A DNA stretch of 64,000 bases from Sphagnum magellanicum (GCA_021904315.1 CM038907.1:24373223-24437222), one strand, 5' to 3'; counted from the first letter of the stretch, positions 24,038-36,634 are shown. Notes: generated by a model not told the origin, from the letters alone. Program-made: numbers and translations.

Positions 24038-27000
24038 CATCTGAGTATGGTCAATATTTTAGGCTGTTATATGGAGTCCCTTTTAACTTGGTCAGGGTAA
24101 GAAAATTTGCAATATTATGTAGGTTATTGATTTAGCCCAATACACTAACCGAGTATAATATATTCCTGGCATTATAACAAAATGCATCTTTGTTCGTTTA
24201 AGTGCTTTCACTGGATTTTGAGTGAATTCATTGATCTCACTTACTAAGACTTAGTGAAGATTCAAGGAACTTAATAAAACTTAGTGAGGAGGATTCCATA
24301 AATTCACTAGTCCACTAAATGAGGACTAATGAACTACACTTGATTTATACTATATTTTGATGTTTTTAAATATATGTCATATCCAAAGTCCCAAATATTA
24401 TATATAGTATGAAATCCAAAACTCTAAACTCTAAAATAGTTTTTGTACATTTCAGGCAATTGAAATTTCTGGAAAATCAATCATCAATGTTATTTGTCTT
24501 TTGGAGGCAACATCCCTTGCGCCATTTGCTGACCTTGAGTTGATCAACTTATAAGTTGAGCAATTTAAGCCAAACTCCCCTGTGTTGAAGCAACAGGCTT
24601 CCAATTACTGAAAACTGGTGGTGCTACTTCTAAAATTAAGAAAAGTTTTATGTGCAATTGTGATTTGCTTGATTCAATTTTGTTTGATTGAAAAACAGGA
24701 CGAGCTTTTGAATGGGTTCACAAGGAACTTGCAATATGAACACTCAAATATCTACTCAAACAATTCTGATTGTCTTGATAATGTTGTGGTGATTTGAGCT
24801 TTTAGAACCATTACTTGGTTTCAAATAAGTTATGTGCAAGGGTGGGCTGTGTGGCACATCGAACTCAAGATTAGGGTTAAAAATGAAGGATCAAATCAAG
24901 TTAAATGTTTTATTTGCAATGAAATGGGTGTTCACAGGATGAAAAATTTGTGCTCTTGGAGGAACTGCATTTTTTATAAGCTTCATTTGGTTGAAGGGTC
25001 TTCAAAATTGATATTTCATCTTCAATGCGTTGATTTGTGGGTTTGAACAGGGTTTAGGAGTGAAATAAGAGTGAAATAATTTATAATTGGTTTAAAAGTT
25101 TATTAATTTGATAGCATACTAACTAAACTTAGTTGCTTTCAACTTAAAAGGCAAGTTTAACATGAAACAAGAGTTTGAACTATTTCTTTCAATTTCAGAG
25201 TTTAAACATTAATCAATGTAAGATGGAAATTCATATTGCAATTTACAAGATAATCATATACACACTAAGGTGTTTTCTTTTGTCCTTCAATTTTGTACCA
25301 AAAAAGTTGGCTAATACAAATTATTTTTATTATAAAACATTCAAGTAGGAATTCAATCTTGAGGGCAGGAATAACATATTTAGTTAGGGAGTTTAATGGA
25401 AGTACTTACCCAAGTGGGAGTTGCTACAACAACTTGAAAGTAATGGGTTTGATTTAGAGCCTCTTCCATATTATATTGTAGGTACTACCTAATTTAATGT
25501 ACAAGTTTTATATGGTTCTAGAATGGTCGTTGGTTGGCCATTTATTTTCTTTTTTTTACACATGTTAGTGGATGTTTGAGTTTTGATGAAAATTTGTTGA
25601 ATTGTTAAACATGAATAGGCACTAGAACAACTCATCAACAATAAAAAAAATAAAATTATATATAAACATCTTGGAACATCTTTCAAACCCATGGTGTTTA
25701 GTTTTAAACTTTTCATAGGATTTTGGACAAGGGACATCAAGATTATAGAAGGGATCTCACAAACTTGTTGATTATTCATTTATTTTCTTCTTATCAAGGT
25801 TGATTCAATTAATGAAATCCTTGGGGGAACCATTACAAATTAATGGAACACTTCACACCCACCTTGAACAATTTTGATGTTGTATAGTCGATTGCATTTT
25901 ACCATCATTTTTGTCTTCAAAATTTATGTATGGAATGATTATAGTCTGTCAGATGTGATATATGCATAACACCACAACTCTCAATAAAAAGGTATTTTTC
26001 ATTTTTGTATTCTGGGCCTTGCCCAAGTTTCCGGCCTTCAATTCTAAGATCCAAAATAGTTTTGCTCAAGTTGAAGATTAGGTAATTTGGACTCAAATAT
26101 TCATGACCTTTTGTAGCTTGAACCATAAAAAATTTAGAGATCTTTCAAGTATGACACATTAAACTTTTTCAATCACAATTTTAATCTTACACGTTTCAAT
26201 TTAATTCATCCATTAACAAATGGATCACAAATGCAGGCTCATAAAATATAGATTGGTCAAGCTTGTAATATCATTAGCCACCTAGATTCGAATATGTGCA
26301 TAAAATCATAATACACATTTTAAATTTCTTACTTTCTCAAAACAAGGGTTTCTAACCTAATACCAATTTATCTTAGGCAAAGACCCCCCAAAAGCTTGCA
26401 GAAAATTTCAATGTAAATTTGGAAACTTTTCGCCATTAAATATGCTCATTTCAAGGTGACCATTGGAATCCAAGATATATGGGCCTTTTATTTTGCTAGA
26501 TCAAACACAAAATTCTCAATTCATCAAATGGATTGCACTACGGATGTGATGGTGCGGATTTAGTATTTGAAGCATCATATTTTCATCTTTGCATTGTTGA
26601 TTAGAACCATGTTACTAAGGTGGTTAGTTACAACCTAGAATGAATTAGCTCTTTTGGAATAAATTCAAACCTTTTGTTCATGTATCAAAATCAGGGGTAA
26701 TGTCCAAATTTTCGGATTGTATCATGACCTTGTAATCATAATACGAAGATCTCAATGACTTTGTTGCACATTTGTCCATAATTTTTGGATTAGAAAAATA
26801 ATTAGAGTTTCTTCCCAACATAGAATTTCACAACCTTTGAAGATTGAACGGAGGTAGATTTATGGTTTAGAATCATGATGGGATTGTACGAAGTTGGATC
26901 CCATATTTTTCAATATTTCTAATGGGGGGTAAGTATGTCATCAATTTGATGACAACCTTTGTTTGATACAATTAACCAAAAATTTCTAAATCCTTTAACA

Positions 27001-29389
27001 AAAATTAGAACCATAGTCCAATGTTAACAATACTTGCATATTGGATTGCAGGATATATCGTACTAGAGTCATGATAGGTAAATATTGCATAGCAAGATGA
27101 ATGATATTGTCTCATGCAAACAAAACAAGGTTGAAAGAAAATGATGACCAAACATTTGTGACATTTTGGATCATAAAACATTGTTGATTTAGGATTAAGA
27201 ATTTACTTTGTGTACCTTTCAACACACTTGGGAACTTAAAGTAACATGTTTCAAAGATAAAACCAAATCTAATCAATTTGGATAGTTGCAATACAAATTG
27301 AGACGATCTATTGTTAGTTCCAGGATCAATCCATTCTTTCCAAAAACCTACTTTCCATTGGCCAAAATGCGTGTTTAAAAGGTAGTAATTCACAATATTT
27401 GGATCTACATGCATGTTTGAAAGAATTCTAGGCATACACTAGATATGTATATTCCAATCCATTATGTAAAAATTAAATAGCCACTAAGTAATGACAAATA
27501 AAAACATGGTGCGGGGCCAACATGCACCAAAATGGTTGCTATTATTGATAGGTTTTGCAAGACTTGAAGCTGCAAATTCACTTTTGACACCTTTTTAAAA
27601 ACCATATCATATTGGCTTGTGTAAGATTCCTAAATTTTGGTATTTTTGATATCCTAGCCTAGGTGGGTCTAAACCTATGAGGGATATTTTTTAAATGCAT
27701 CCCTTCTACAAGGTCTAGATTGAATGAACCATAACACAAACACAACAAATATGACTGAAACAATACAAGGGGTGAAACTTTGGGCTCAAATATGAATTAT
27801 TAAGTATTAAATATGGGTCAAAGGTCCTCATTGTAGGGTCTATAAGGTCATTGTTTATTTCCCATAGGGCTTACCCATCTTTCTACCCTAAGTCATAACT
27901 ACTATTATTTACAAATACTATGCCTAGAGACCAATTTGATGTTTTAGTACCACAATTATGGATGTGTGGCGTATTCCAAACAACATGGTGGAAGTATAAG
28001 GTCAGCATCCTGCCAGTGTTCATTAATCACAACTCCCATTCCATAACCCAATTCCAAAAGGGATTCATATATTTGAGATATCCATAAAATGACCTCCAGT
28101 TAGGCTTTTCTTTCATCCCTCAACATTTCTTTCAACCTCTAGCACTCTTCTTTGCAGAGTAATGAAATTTTACTAAGGGTGACTTTAGATGAGGGTCCAA
28201 GGTCCAGGGACCAATGAGTTCAAGCAATCTTATTGGTCAAAAGCTTTAAATTGGTCCCAAAGCTTTTAGACGAGGGTCCAAAACCAAAAAGTGGCAAATT
28301 GAGCCTAAACCTACTTGGCACCTGTTTTGGAGGGAAAATCAATTGGTTCAGACCAGAAAATAGTGCTAAAAAGAGAGCTCCTGATTTGGAGAACCAAGAA
28401 TCATGCTAGGGACCAAGGTACAGTCCAACTCAAGGATTCAATTTGCTTCATATCAGTCCAAATTGGTTCCTCGAAAATTGGACCCTGGAACCTTGTTGAA
28501 AGTGGGCCTAAATATAAGTGAAAAAATGCTGAAACTAAGGATTGAATGCATGAAGTTCGAGAATATCTATAGCTCCAGGACACACAGCAAACAGCAGTGA
28601 CGGATTGAAGGCAATCAAGAAGAAGAAGAAGAAATGAAACTTAGATTTGACCAAATTTGGTGATAATAATCTGAGTTTCAGTCCCCCTTTAAGCCCATTT
28701 TTACAAATCTGACCCTTTATGACCAAACTGGGGGTTTTGGTGCTTTGTTTTCATTATTTTATGGATATCTTTCATTCATTAAAACATATTTCAAAGTTTC
28801 ACTAATGTGGTCAGATTAATGGCCATGCCAGGCTTTCTTTTTTCTCAATTCTGTGAATAAAAGTAAATTTATATAAAATTTCATTCCCAGTTACACATTT
28901 GATGCCCTGTTATGCCAAAACTGGCCGTTCTCGCCCCCTAATCGTGTGACATTACAGATAACTTTATTCAAACATATTTCAGAGTTTCACTATTGTGGTC
29001 AGAGTAATGGGTGGGTGCCAGGCTCAAGCAGGGTTTCTATTTTCTCAATTCTGTGATGTAGTCACACTGGGGATCATTCACGAGAGGAATTAGTCAAAAT
29101 TTTGCTACAGGTGAAAGAGGAAAATAGAACTCAAGTTAAGTATATTGCACTATGTTTTGGCAATCTGATCAAACCTACCTATATTGTTGAAACATGGAAA
29201 TTTGAGAAGTTTTTCCCTCAAATTCTGGTGACTTTGGTTCATAATTTTTTTCACAAAAATCCTTTTTATGAGTGGCACTGGATTATTTTTTGTCACCAAA
29301 TGGTGAATTTTTTCTCAAAAGAAAATGTTGGGTCACCCTGGTTTTCATGAAGATGTACTGTAAAAAATTTAGTACATATGTAGAACCTA
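24038..29389. other. Noncoding part of duplicated block, copy 1
   Basis: This is AT-rich sequence downstream of the PILS-like gene. Short ORFs here differ in length and are broken in copy 2, so none looks conserved. Near 28770-29060 a segment beginning AACATATTTCA-AGTTTCACTA-TGTGGTCAGA and ending TTTTCTCAATTCTGTGA occurs twice about 180 bases apart, also in copy 2, showing that this small duplication predates the large one. Confidence 0.6.
24273..24278 (+). terminator. Candidate polyadenylation signal of the PILS-like gene
   Basis: AATAAA occurs about 235 bases after the stop codon in an AT-rich context. The hexamer is plausible, but plant poly(A) signals are loose and other choices are possible. 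Confidence 0.3.
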
Positions 29390-29670
29390 CTTGCCAGCCT
29401 TTTTTTGGCTGGCGGTATATAGTCAAAAAGCAATGTTAAAAATTAAAAGTACTAAAATCGAGTGATTTAAAGTATATTTTCAATAGCCGTAACTCGACCA
29501 AAATTTAAGAAAAATCGACAGAATTCTACACACATTTAAAGTATTGATAACCAAAACTATAGAAATACATTTTAAAAAATTTACTTTCAATATTGAGTTT
29601 GTAGCCAAATTCGGCTAAATCTTCCTGTGAACCATCACCACTTTGCCTAGCTACATCACAAAATAGACCC
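29390..29670 (+). repeat. Dispersed noncoding repeat, forward copy
   Basis: The repeat contains TTTTTTTGGCTGGCGGTATA, AACTCGACCAAAATTTAAGA, CAAAACTATAGAAATAC and GTAGCCAAATTCGGCTAAAT-CTTCCTGTG. A near-identical copy lies in block copy 2 (58635-58915), and two inverted, more diverged copies lie at 49927-50130 and 50648-50860. A fragment of its 3' end also appears at about 48125-48205. It has no coding capacity and could be a SINE or MITE family of unknown type. Confidence 0.65.
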
Positions 29671-29727
29671 TGAAATTTAAAATTATTATAAATAAAAATT
29701 TATTGAATTTTTCTACTGGTAGGCTAC

Positions 29728-30088
29728 TTGGGTAAAGATCCAGTGTTGAAAACACACCAAAAGCTAAAAGTAAAGAGCAAACAGGAATCATCCATAAATC
29801 CGACTACCTCCGATAATCATCGCCATACAACATCCATCCGATCTGACCATAACAAGCCGAACACATGCTCCGAAGACTCGCGCCATCGCTGCCGTCACTT
29901 CCGCCATTGCGGACGGAACTTGTCTGCGGACGGAGGCCTGAGGTCGTCGTCACTCTTTCTTCAATGCGCAAAGTGCTTTCTCGAGGACAAATTAGGAAAC
30001 GACAAATATAGTCACAGTGAAGACACTTGGGTTGCTCTCAAAAAAGGTCACAGACGACTGGCGCTGGCAGAGAGTGTTCTGTCAGTGG
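29728..30088 (+). pseudogene. Unrecognised ORF, 5' half, block copy 1
   Basis: The frame opens at an ATG in GGGTAAAGATCCAGTG context. The encoded segment includes KVKSKQESSINP, SDNHRHTTSIRSD and SSSLFLQCAKCFLEDKLGND. It aligns with 58969-59300 of copy 2, where one indel shifts the frame at about 59150. Here an extra A near 30045 shifts the frame just before the gypsy insertion at 30094. The 3' half continues at 38868. GC content is higher than in surrounding DNA. No domain is recognised. Confidence 0.4.
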
Positions 30089-30093
30089 GGTTG

Positions 30094-31250
30094 TGACCAA
30101 ACAGCAGGTCACAACACAAGTGTGAACACAACACATCTTTAGGGTTTAGTTTTGTTTTCCTGTTTTCATTAGCCGTCACCTTTTTGCATTTTTGCAGCGG
30201 GAATTTCTCCATCACTACTGCAAGGAATGCGAGGGTAGGCTATTCTCTTTGTTTGTGTGTTATGGAGTACAGGAATCACGCGGCGCGATGGATGGTGGAG
30301 GAGGGAGCTGCATTGAAGATGGTTTGGTGGAAGGGACGGGAGAAGCAAATATAAGAGGGAGTATGAGGGAGAAAGAAGGACGGCCAGGTAGGTGTTTTGG
30401 TTGGCAGTTATTGTCTTCTGACTACTTGGCTGGTTGTTGAAATTCTCCGCTGCGCCAATAACATAGCTGAGTAGTTGTGAATGTCATTGTAAGAATAGAT
30501 ATGAAGGGTTGATGCCAAGGAATGATGGAGAATTGAGGGGTCCAAGCCATATAACTAAGGGGGCATATTGAAGAAAATGAACATCTTGGAATGGGGACTT
30601 TGTGTTCTGGTACTTTGCATCTGTGTTGTAGGCAGTTGTCTAAGTGAGTATTAGAAACCTCAAGGGGTATCCTTAAGGTGGACAAAATGAGTATACAAAG
30701 TAAGAGTGAAGAAAGGACTTGAAAAGAGAAATTTGCCATTCATTCTTGCATAAGAGTTTGTCCCATTGAGTGGCTCTAGGCGAGCCTGGTATCTACTATT
30801 CAAAATCGAGTGATGTAGAATGCATTTAGATTCAAGAGTCTCTAGGTCTTAGGTTTTCAGACAAGAAGAGTGGAAGCACGCGCATTGTTGCATTTAGTGG
30901 GGAATGGGTTAACAGCTCAATGGATCGAGTGAACCTTGAAAGTTTTGACCTCAAAGGCCATACCTCAATAGATTCTTGATTCTTTGATGATATGCATTGG
31001 AGTTAAGTAACTAATGGTTTTTGACCATTCAAGTGGATGTAAGGTGTAAATTTTGGATTCTGTAACAGCTTTGCCAATTTGTGTATGCATAAGCTGGTTC
31101 TGTTGAGATCAATGATTGTCAGCATGAGTCTTCTGTGACATGAGAGCGAGAGAAAAGGTCAAAAGATGTTATTTGTTATAGGATACTAGAAAATCCAATT
31201 CTATTTAGGCCCATGGTATGTGGTCAAGTTTGTTATTTTCTCTTCCACTT
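30094..31250 (+). repeat. Candidate 5' LTR/leader of the gypsy element
   Basis: This is the segment between the left insertion boundary (starting TG) and the primer-binding site. Its position fits a 5' LTR. However, no matching second copy exists at the right end of the element, where the sequence runs from integrase straight to the boundary. The LTR identity is therefore positional inference only. Confidence 0.4.
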
Positions 31251-31255
31251 TCTTT

Positions 31256-31267
31256 TGGTATTAGAGC
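31256..31267 (+). other. Primer-binding site (initiator Met-tRNA type)
   Basis: TGGTATTAGAGC differs at one base from TGGTATCAGAGC, the complement of the plant initiator Met-tRNA 3' end used by most gypsy and copia elements. It lies about 75 bases before the first gag-like ATG at 31331. Confidence 0.7.
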
Positions 31268-31330
31268 TTGTTTTATTGGTGACAATGTGGGAATTCCATC
31301 ACAATTGGACATAAAGATGATTAGGACAAT

Positions 31331-31450
31331 ATGTCATCATCTAGTGAGCATGAGATTGAGCTGAATGATGTTACATAGGAGATCCATGAGCAACAATTAG
31401 TTGTCAGGTTTGATTATTTGAGAAGACAGTATGAACCCCAAGTAGGAGCT
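31331..31450 (+). pseudogene. Gag N-terminal fragment of the gypsy element
   Basis: From the ATG at 31331 the frame reads MSSSSEHEIELNDVT, then a TAG, then continues EIHEQQLVVRFDYLRRQYEP. This acidic, coiled N-terminus fits a plant gypsy Gag start. The similarity to a Gag is lost after about 31450, where roughly 0.9 kb of unrelated sequence separates it from the main gag domain at 32377. Confidence 0.4.
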
Positions 31451-32350
31451 CTGATTTTACGAATATTGGGGTTTGGTATAGTAGTTATTATGGGTGTTAA
31501 TCCTAATGAGGCTCAAGTTGGAGATGTTGTAATGGAGATAGCACATAATGGTTTTTGTACCCATGCTTAGGTTTGGATGAGGATTAAGGATGAAACAAGA
31601 AGTTGGGAATCGACCTCCGAATTACAGAGGCAATACCACTATACTTCATACCTTGCATAGAATCTCAATTTCCATTCTTGAAAGATAGGATAGGACACCT
31701 AGGATAGGAGACATTTGGATTCCTCGACTTTGTGTCTCACCTAACCACTTTGTTAAGCTCTACATACTTGGTGTGGAAGATCTGTTCTAGATTAAAAACC
31801 AAGTTGTTAGGGTGGAACATTTGGGTTCAAGATCTTGTATCTTGAATTGGAGGATATGGCAGGATGTGGAGCAAAAGTTGCAATACCAACTAGAGTCTAC
31901 ATATGAGCAAACTTTCTCAACCTTACCATCTGATATCATTCCTTTGAGACCCTGTAAGGGAGGGGGATTAGTCTGAATTTTTGAGCTAACACTGAATTGA
32001 TGAATTACAATGTTTGGAGGTGTGGAAACTAAGCCTAAGTTATGCAATTTGGTTTGACATCTAACAAGATGTCAATAAAACCCTAAAACCTCACTTACTA
32101 GGATTTAAGAAGCTCTGGGATTTTCATTTCTAAGGGATGTGGGTGTGTCTACCTCGGGGCAGAAAACAAGATGTGGTGCTTTTGACCTGATCCAATTTGG
32201 TGTCTAGGACCTATTTGCAGAATGGTGGAAAATCAATGTAGCATTTGATAGGTAGGAATGGATTTCCATCCAATCTTGCAAATACCATTTCTTGATCTAG
32301 TTCTTTCCCTTAATCCAAGATATGAGGCATGGTGCATAGCTACTGGATGT
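31451..32350. other. Unassigned 0.9-kb segment inside gag
   Basis: It contains stops in all frames and no Gag-like protein. It lies between the Gag N-terminal fragment and the retrotransposon gag domain. It may be another insertion or a strongly decayed part of the element. No target duplication or terminal motif could be identified. Confidence 0.35.
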
Positions 32351-32376
32351 AGTGTCAACCACCTGATACGAGGGAA

Positions 32377-33314
32377 GTGGAAATAGTGGAATTGCAGCAA
32401 ATTGAAATTGGAAGTTACAACATGACGAGCCCACAAGGCATGGATGAGTTGTTCTGGGATAGAGACGATGAGGATGTTAATGATTGGGAAGAAAGACTTA
32501 CCATGGTTGTTGAAGTGCGAGATTTTAATGCAGATAAGCTTTTCAAGATTACGAAGCTAAATTTGAGGGGTAGGGCCAAGGAATGGTTTAGGAGGTTGCA
32601 GCAAGTATCGGTTGATTGGGCTGAATTAAAGACTCTGATAACACAAAAATATGGGGATGTAGATGCTGATGACATTAGGATGAAACTTGATGCCATCAAA
32701 CAAGAACCCAAGGAAAGAGTTCAAAAATATTTTGAACGTCTCGACAAACTGTTTCAAAAGGGCAGGATACAAAACGCCAAACAGAAAAGAAGATTTTGGC
32801 TAAATTGAGGCTAGAATTTTGGAAATTGTGTTTTGTAAAAACATTTGCAGACATTGAAGTTTTAGTTGGTGCTGCAACAGAATTAAAGAGGGTGTTGGGC
32901 GAACTTGGAGAGACTCCCTATGAACCTCTGAAAGAGGAACAAGAGGAAGGGGCCTTAGAGACTATGATGGAGAAGCAGGTCATTGCATTAAACAATACGC
33001 TTATCAATTTCTTCAAGGGGACTTTGCACAATCCAAAGGCATCATCATCTACCAATGTGTTTGGAGGATGCCAAATCTGCAAAAGAGGAGACCATTTGGC
33101 CACCACCTATCCTAGGTTAGATGAGCCAAGGCCAAAATGTGCCAAGTGTGGTATGCCTTATAGGACAGAAAATTGTGGAATAAAATGTACCTACTGTGTA
33201 GGATTAAGCCATTTTGAGGACATATGTTGGAAGAAACCCAAGGATGGGAAGCCTCACTTTGGAGCTGCGAACTTTTTGGAAGTGTTGCTGAATGATGAAA
33301 AAACGACCATGTAG
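32377..33314 (+). pseudogene. gag: gag (capsid and zinc knuckles), frameshifted
   Basis: The first part (32377-32808) carries the retrotransposon gag capsid domain, with LRGRAKEWFRRLQQVSVDW followed by ITQKYGDVDADDIRMKLDAI. A frameshift near 32790 moves the frame so that the protein continues in 32796-33314 (AKLRLEFWKLC...). The C-terminal part has Cys-rich knuckles: a first CX2CX4H whose last Cys is replaced by Tyr (CQICKRGDHLATTY), a CAKCGMPYRTENC cluster, and a complete CX2CX4HX4C (CTYCVGLSHFEDIC). Gag packages the element RNA in virus-like particles. The frameshift and missing ligand mark it as inactive. Confidence 0.85.
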
Positions 33315-33361
33315 CAGATCAATAAGCTTTGTGGGAATGATTTTTTTATTTTTATACTTGA

Positions 33362-34093
33362 ATGCCTAGGAGGAGGATTCCTATTGATGTAGCACCAAGA
33401 GGGGTTGTACCAATACCTAAGGCTGCAGGAGAAGGAGCAGGTGTAAATCGGGACATTTCAGTTGGGTCCAAGATTCTTTTTCATTTCATAAAAGGAAAAA
33501 TTTCACTTTCACCCATGGAAACAATACTCATGATTCCAAGAGAACTAGAACACCTTGAAAATTTGGTAAGGTTGGCTAGACGGAAAAAAGACTCAGACAC
33601 AACTGAGAATCAGGTTTCCATGGTTTCTGTAGTTCCAACCCTAAAAAGGATTTGCATCAACAAAACACATCGGAGCAAAACTCTACATTTACTTGTGGAA
33701 ATAAACAACTATGTGGTTGAAGGATTGGTGGATATTGGTGCATCCATGTCTATTATGGCAGTTGTTGTAGTCAAAGAATTAGGTATAATGCATTTAGTTA
33801 ACAGTTTTGAAACTTATAAAACTATGTCAGGAGTAGTGACATAGGCTTTGGGTAGGATTGATGACATACTAGTCAAGGTTGGGGGCATACAATGCATTAT
33901 GACCTTCATGGTAGTGGATATAGACAGTTACAATGTATTGCTTAGATTGCATTTTCTGATAAAAATTGGTGCAATCATGGATGTGGAACGAGGTTTAATA
34001 CAAGTAAAACATGGTCTTGGAGCTCAGGTGGAAGTATTACCATTAACTATGGTAAACATGCTACAGAGAATGAATTTAGAAGTTCTGATGTGA
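33362..34093 (+). pseudogene. Aspartic protease domain of the gypsy element
   Basis: The open frame contains HLLVEINNYVVEGLVDIGAS. The active-site triad region is DIGAS where DTGAS is usual, so the catalytic Asp remains but the neighbouring Thr is lost. A TAG at 33842-33844 interrupts the frame, which then continues as GRIDDILVKVGGIQCIMTFM and NVLLRLHFLIKIGA (the second protease strand region, usually ILGRPFL). It processes the polyprotein in active relatives. Confidence 0.8.
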
Positions 34094-34663
34094 AATGTTG
34101 CTACTGCTTTAGAGAGCACACATCTCAATGGGGCTTCGGACGTGGCTACTAGGAATCCATACTTATATGATCCCATTATGCCTAAACAGGCAAATGCGCC
34201 TATGTAAGACTTTAACGATGAGATGGATGATAAAGAAGATTATGATGAAGGGTCTCAATTGGCTGAGCCGAATGGTGATGAGAATGAGTTTGGGAATATC
34301 GAACTCGAAGATTTGGTGCTAGCAGAAGGCCCACAACAGATTTTGTAATTAATACTACAAAGGGAAGTTGATGATTTCATGGAAGAAGAAATCATAGACT
34401 TTGATGACTATGTTGATTGGATTAAATGGGCTTCTAATGCAAAGGAAAGAAGGCATGTCATCTTTAAATCTAAAGGTTGTGCAGAAGTTCCCGTACTACT
34501 ACAAGTTCATCAAACAGATTGTACTGGCACTCCCAGTGATTGTAGTGGGAAGCTGACATTACCTGATAATTAGGATGTGAGCACAAGGTGGAAGGAGATC
34601 TGCTAAAAGATCCGGGTTGATCAGAATCTGGATGGGGACAAAAGACAACGGCTCTCGAAGGTT

Positions 34664-35612
34664 TTGGAATGTTACCAAGATGTGTTTGTTTGGAACAAAG
34701 GGGAATTGGGATGTTGCACTATTGGAGAACATTCCGTAGACACACAAGGGTTTCCACCTTGCAAAGTGTCTCCTGGTCGACTATCATACAGGGAAGAAGC
34801 GGAGGTGAAGAGACAGATTGATGTGTTGGTAAATTTGGGCAAGATGAAGCTTAGTAATTTTGAGTATGCATGTCGTGTTACCTTGCCAATAAAAAAGGAT
34901 GGAAGTAGGCGTTTCTGTGGAGATTATCGACCACTCAATATGCAGACCCGTCGAGATTCGTTTCCAATGCCTCTTGTTGACGATGTGATTTCCCAACTGG
35001 GGAAATTAGCTTGGTTTACTACATTAGATTTGCAGTCCAGATTTTGGCAGATTTGTATGGCTCCTGAAGATATGAAGAAAACGGCATTAATTACCAATAC
35101 TAGGTTGTATGACTGGACAGTTATGCCCTTTGGTCTCAAGAATGTAACCAATACTTTCACCAGAACAATGTCATCAATTTTTAAGGAGTTAGGAGACAAG
35201 TTCCTAAAGGTATTTGTTGACGATCTCAATATACACAACGAAAATTGGGAAGAACATCTTCAACACTTGGAAGCTGTACTCTCCAAGCTCAAAGAAGTAA
35301 ACTTGAAATTGAACCTAAGCAAATGTTATTTTGCTGCTAAAGGTATCACGTTTTTGGGTCATATGGTTAGTAATGAAGGTACCAAACCAGATCCTGGTAA
35401 GATTGATGCAGTGTTGCATTTTCCAAAACCAAAAACAGTTACCAACATTAGGTCTTTCCTGGGACTGACATGGTACTATTGAAATTATGTTTGAGGATAT
35501 TCATGGTTGGCTAGTCCGTTGTTTGAGTTAACAAAGAAAGATGTTACTTTTGTGTGGAATTTGGAGTATCAACATGCATTTGATGCCCTGAAAAGAGCAC
35601 TTGTAGATGCTC
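34664..35612 (+). pseudogene. pol: Reverse transcriptase of the gypsy element, interrupted
   Basis: RT motifs are visible in order: a KMKLSNFEYACRVTLPIKKD-type palm start, FCGDYRPLN, WFTTLDLQSRFWQI (motif A, Asp present), PFGLKNVTNTFTRTM, the catalytic box as FVDDL (usually YVDDI/L), FLGHMVSNEGTKPDP, then IRSFLGLTWYY. Stops at 35480-35482 and about ten bases later break the connection domain (YY, stop, NYV, stop, GYSW). The frame then runs to ALKRALVDA, where the nested solo LTR begins at 35613. Both catalytic Asp residues are retained, so loss of function came from stops and insertion. Confidence 0.92.
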
Positions 35613-36634
35613 TGTCGCAACCCTAGCTTTGGGCTCGCGACCAAGGCAAAGGGAATTGCAAGGGTGCGGGCCAAAGGAAGCTCGGGAGTTAAGCCAAAAG
35701 GAAGCCCGGGAGTTAAGCCAAGAGGATGCCCGGGAGTCAAGGCAAGAGGAAGCCTGGGAGTCACATCACATACTCCCGGGAGTGTGAGAAAGTGTTAGAA
35801 AGTGTGAGGGAGTGAACCCTCACACGGGTTCACTCTCCCAAGGCAACTCCCACTTTGGGAGATGGAGTCCCGGTGGACTCCCGAAACTTCAGAGAGCGAT
35901 TGCAGGGGTCAAACCTCAATGTCTTGTGGCGTTCTTTATATCATTGGAAAGCTCTTGAAGCGTAGATATCTAAAATGGGATCTCATTGCTCATTTGGACA
36001 TATGAAACACAAGTTATGGCCAAAAGAAGGGTCGGGAGTCGAATTCCCGGGAGTTTGCCAGTTTTGACTCCCGACCATTAAAAGTCGGGAATCGACCCGA
36101 AATACTTGGCTATAGAGAACGTGCGATATACCGTTGGAAAGGTCTCGACAAGATCTACAACTTTGCTTCAGACTGCATTGCGATCTGAGGTCTGCTCGCA
36201 AAGTTATGGGGCTCCAAAGTCCCGGGAGTCCCATTTGGCGCGATTTCAGGACTCCCACTCGGGAGTCCCGGGAAAAATAGCCATTTGGATGTAGCCTCCG
36301 TGGAGAGCTGCAGAGTATACTATAAGGGGGAAGGTGGTGGCTTCCCCCAAGGTCCGGGCCGTGGTGAGTCTTGTGTGTCTGTGTTGCCCGTGGCTTGTCC
36401 TAGCACCAAAAGTGCTCCAACTAGACACTAACCACTTTGTGTGGTTCCATGCAGGCCCGTGTGAGTGAGTGAAGCTTGTCAACTCTTCCTAGTCTATCCC
36501 GGGACTTCTAGCACACCCCTCTCACCCCCCCTCTAGTGCTAAAAGTCGGGAGCGTGCTCCAAGTTCCAACTCCTTCCGCATTACCACATACTTGGACCCT
36601 CAAGTGGGTCCACTAGGAACTTGGGGGCGCGTCA
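35613..36634 (+). mobile_element. Solo LTR nested in the gypsy element
   Basis: It is 1022 bp long, begins TGTCGCAACCCTAG and ends GGGGGCGCGTCA, and is flanked on both sides by TGCTC (35608-35612 and 36635-36639), a perfect 5-bp target duplication. Removal restores the pol frame: RALVDA before and PILVRFDF after. It holds four 24-bp subrepeats (about 35676-35765) around CCCGGGAGT, many CCCGGGA palindromes, and a TATA-like ACTATAAGGGGGAAG near 36318. There is no internal coding region, hence solo LTR. It is homologous to 45229-46121 on the opposite strand. Confidence 0.93.

Noticed and set aside
24834-25046. 70-codon ORF with a CxxC-like stretch (KCFICNEMGVH)
   Set aside because: The equivalent frame is broken by indels in block copy 2 and there is no homologous family I recognise.
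28315-28600. Overlapping plus-strand ORFs of 65-68 codons
   Set aside because: Differences from block copy 2 include frame-changing indels and no protein family is recognised.
35607-35798. Gly/Val/Lys-rich ORF (SSGVKPKGSPGVKP)
   Set aside because: It is produced by the 24-bp subrepeats in the solo LTR and spans the target-duplication boundary.
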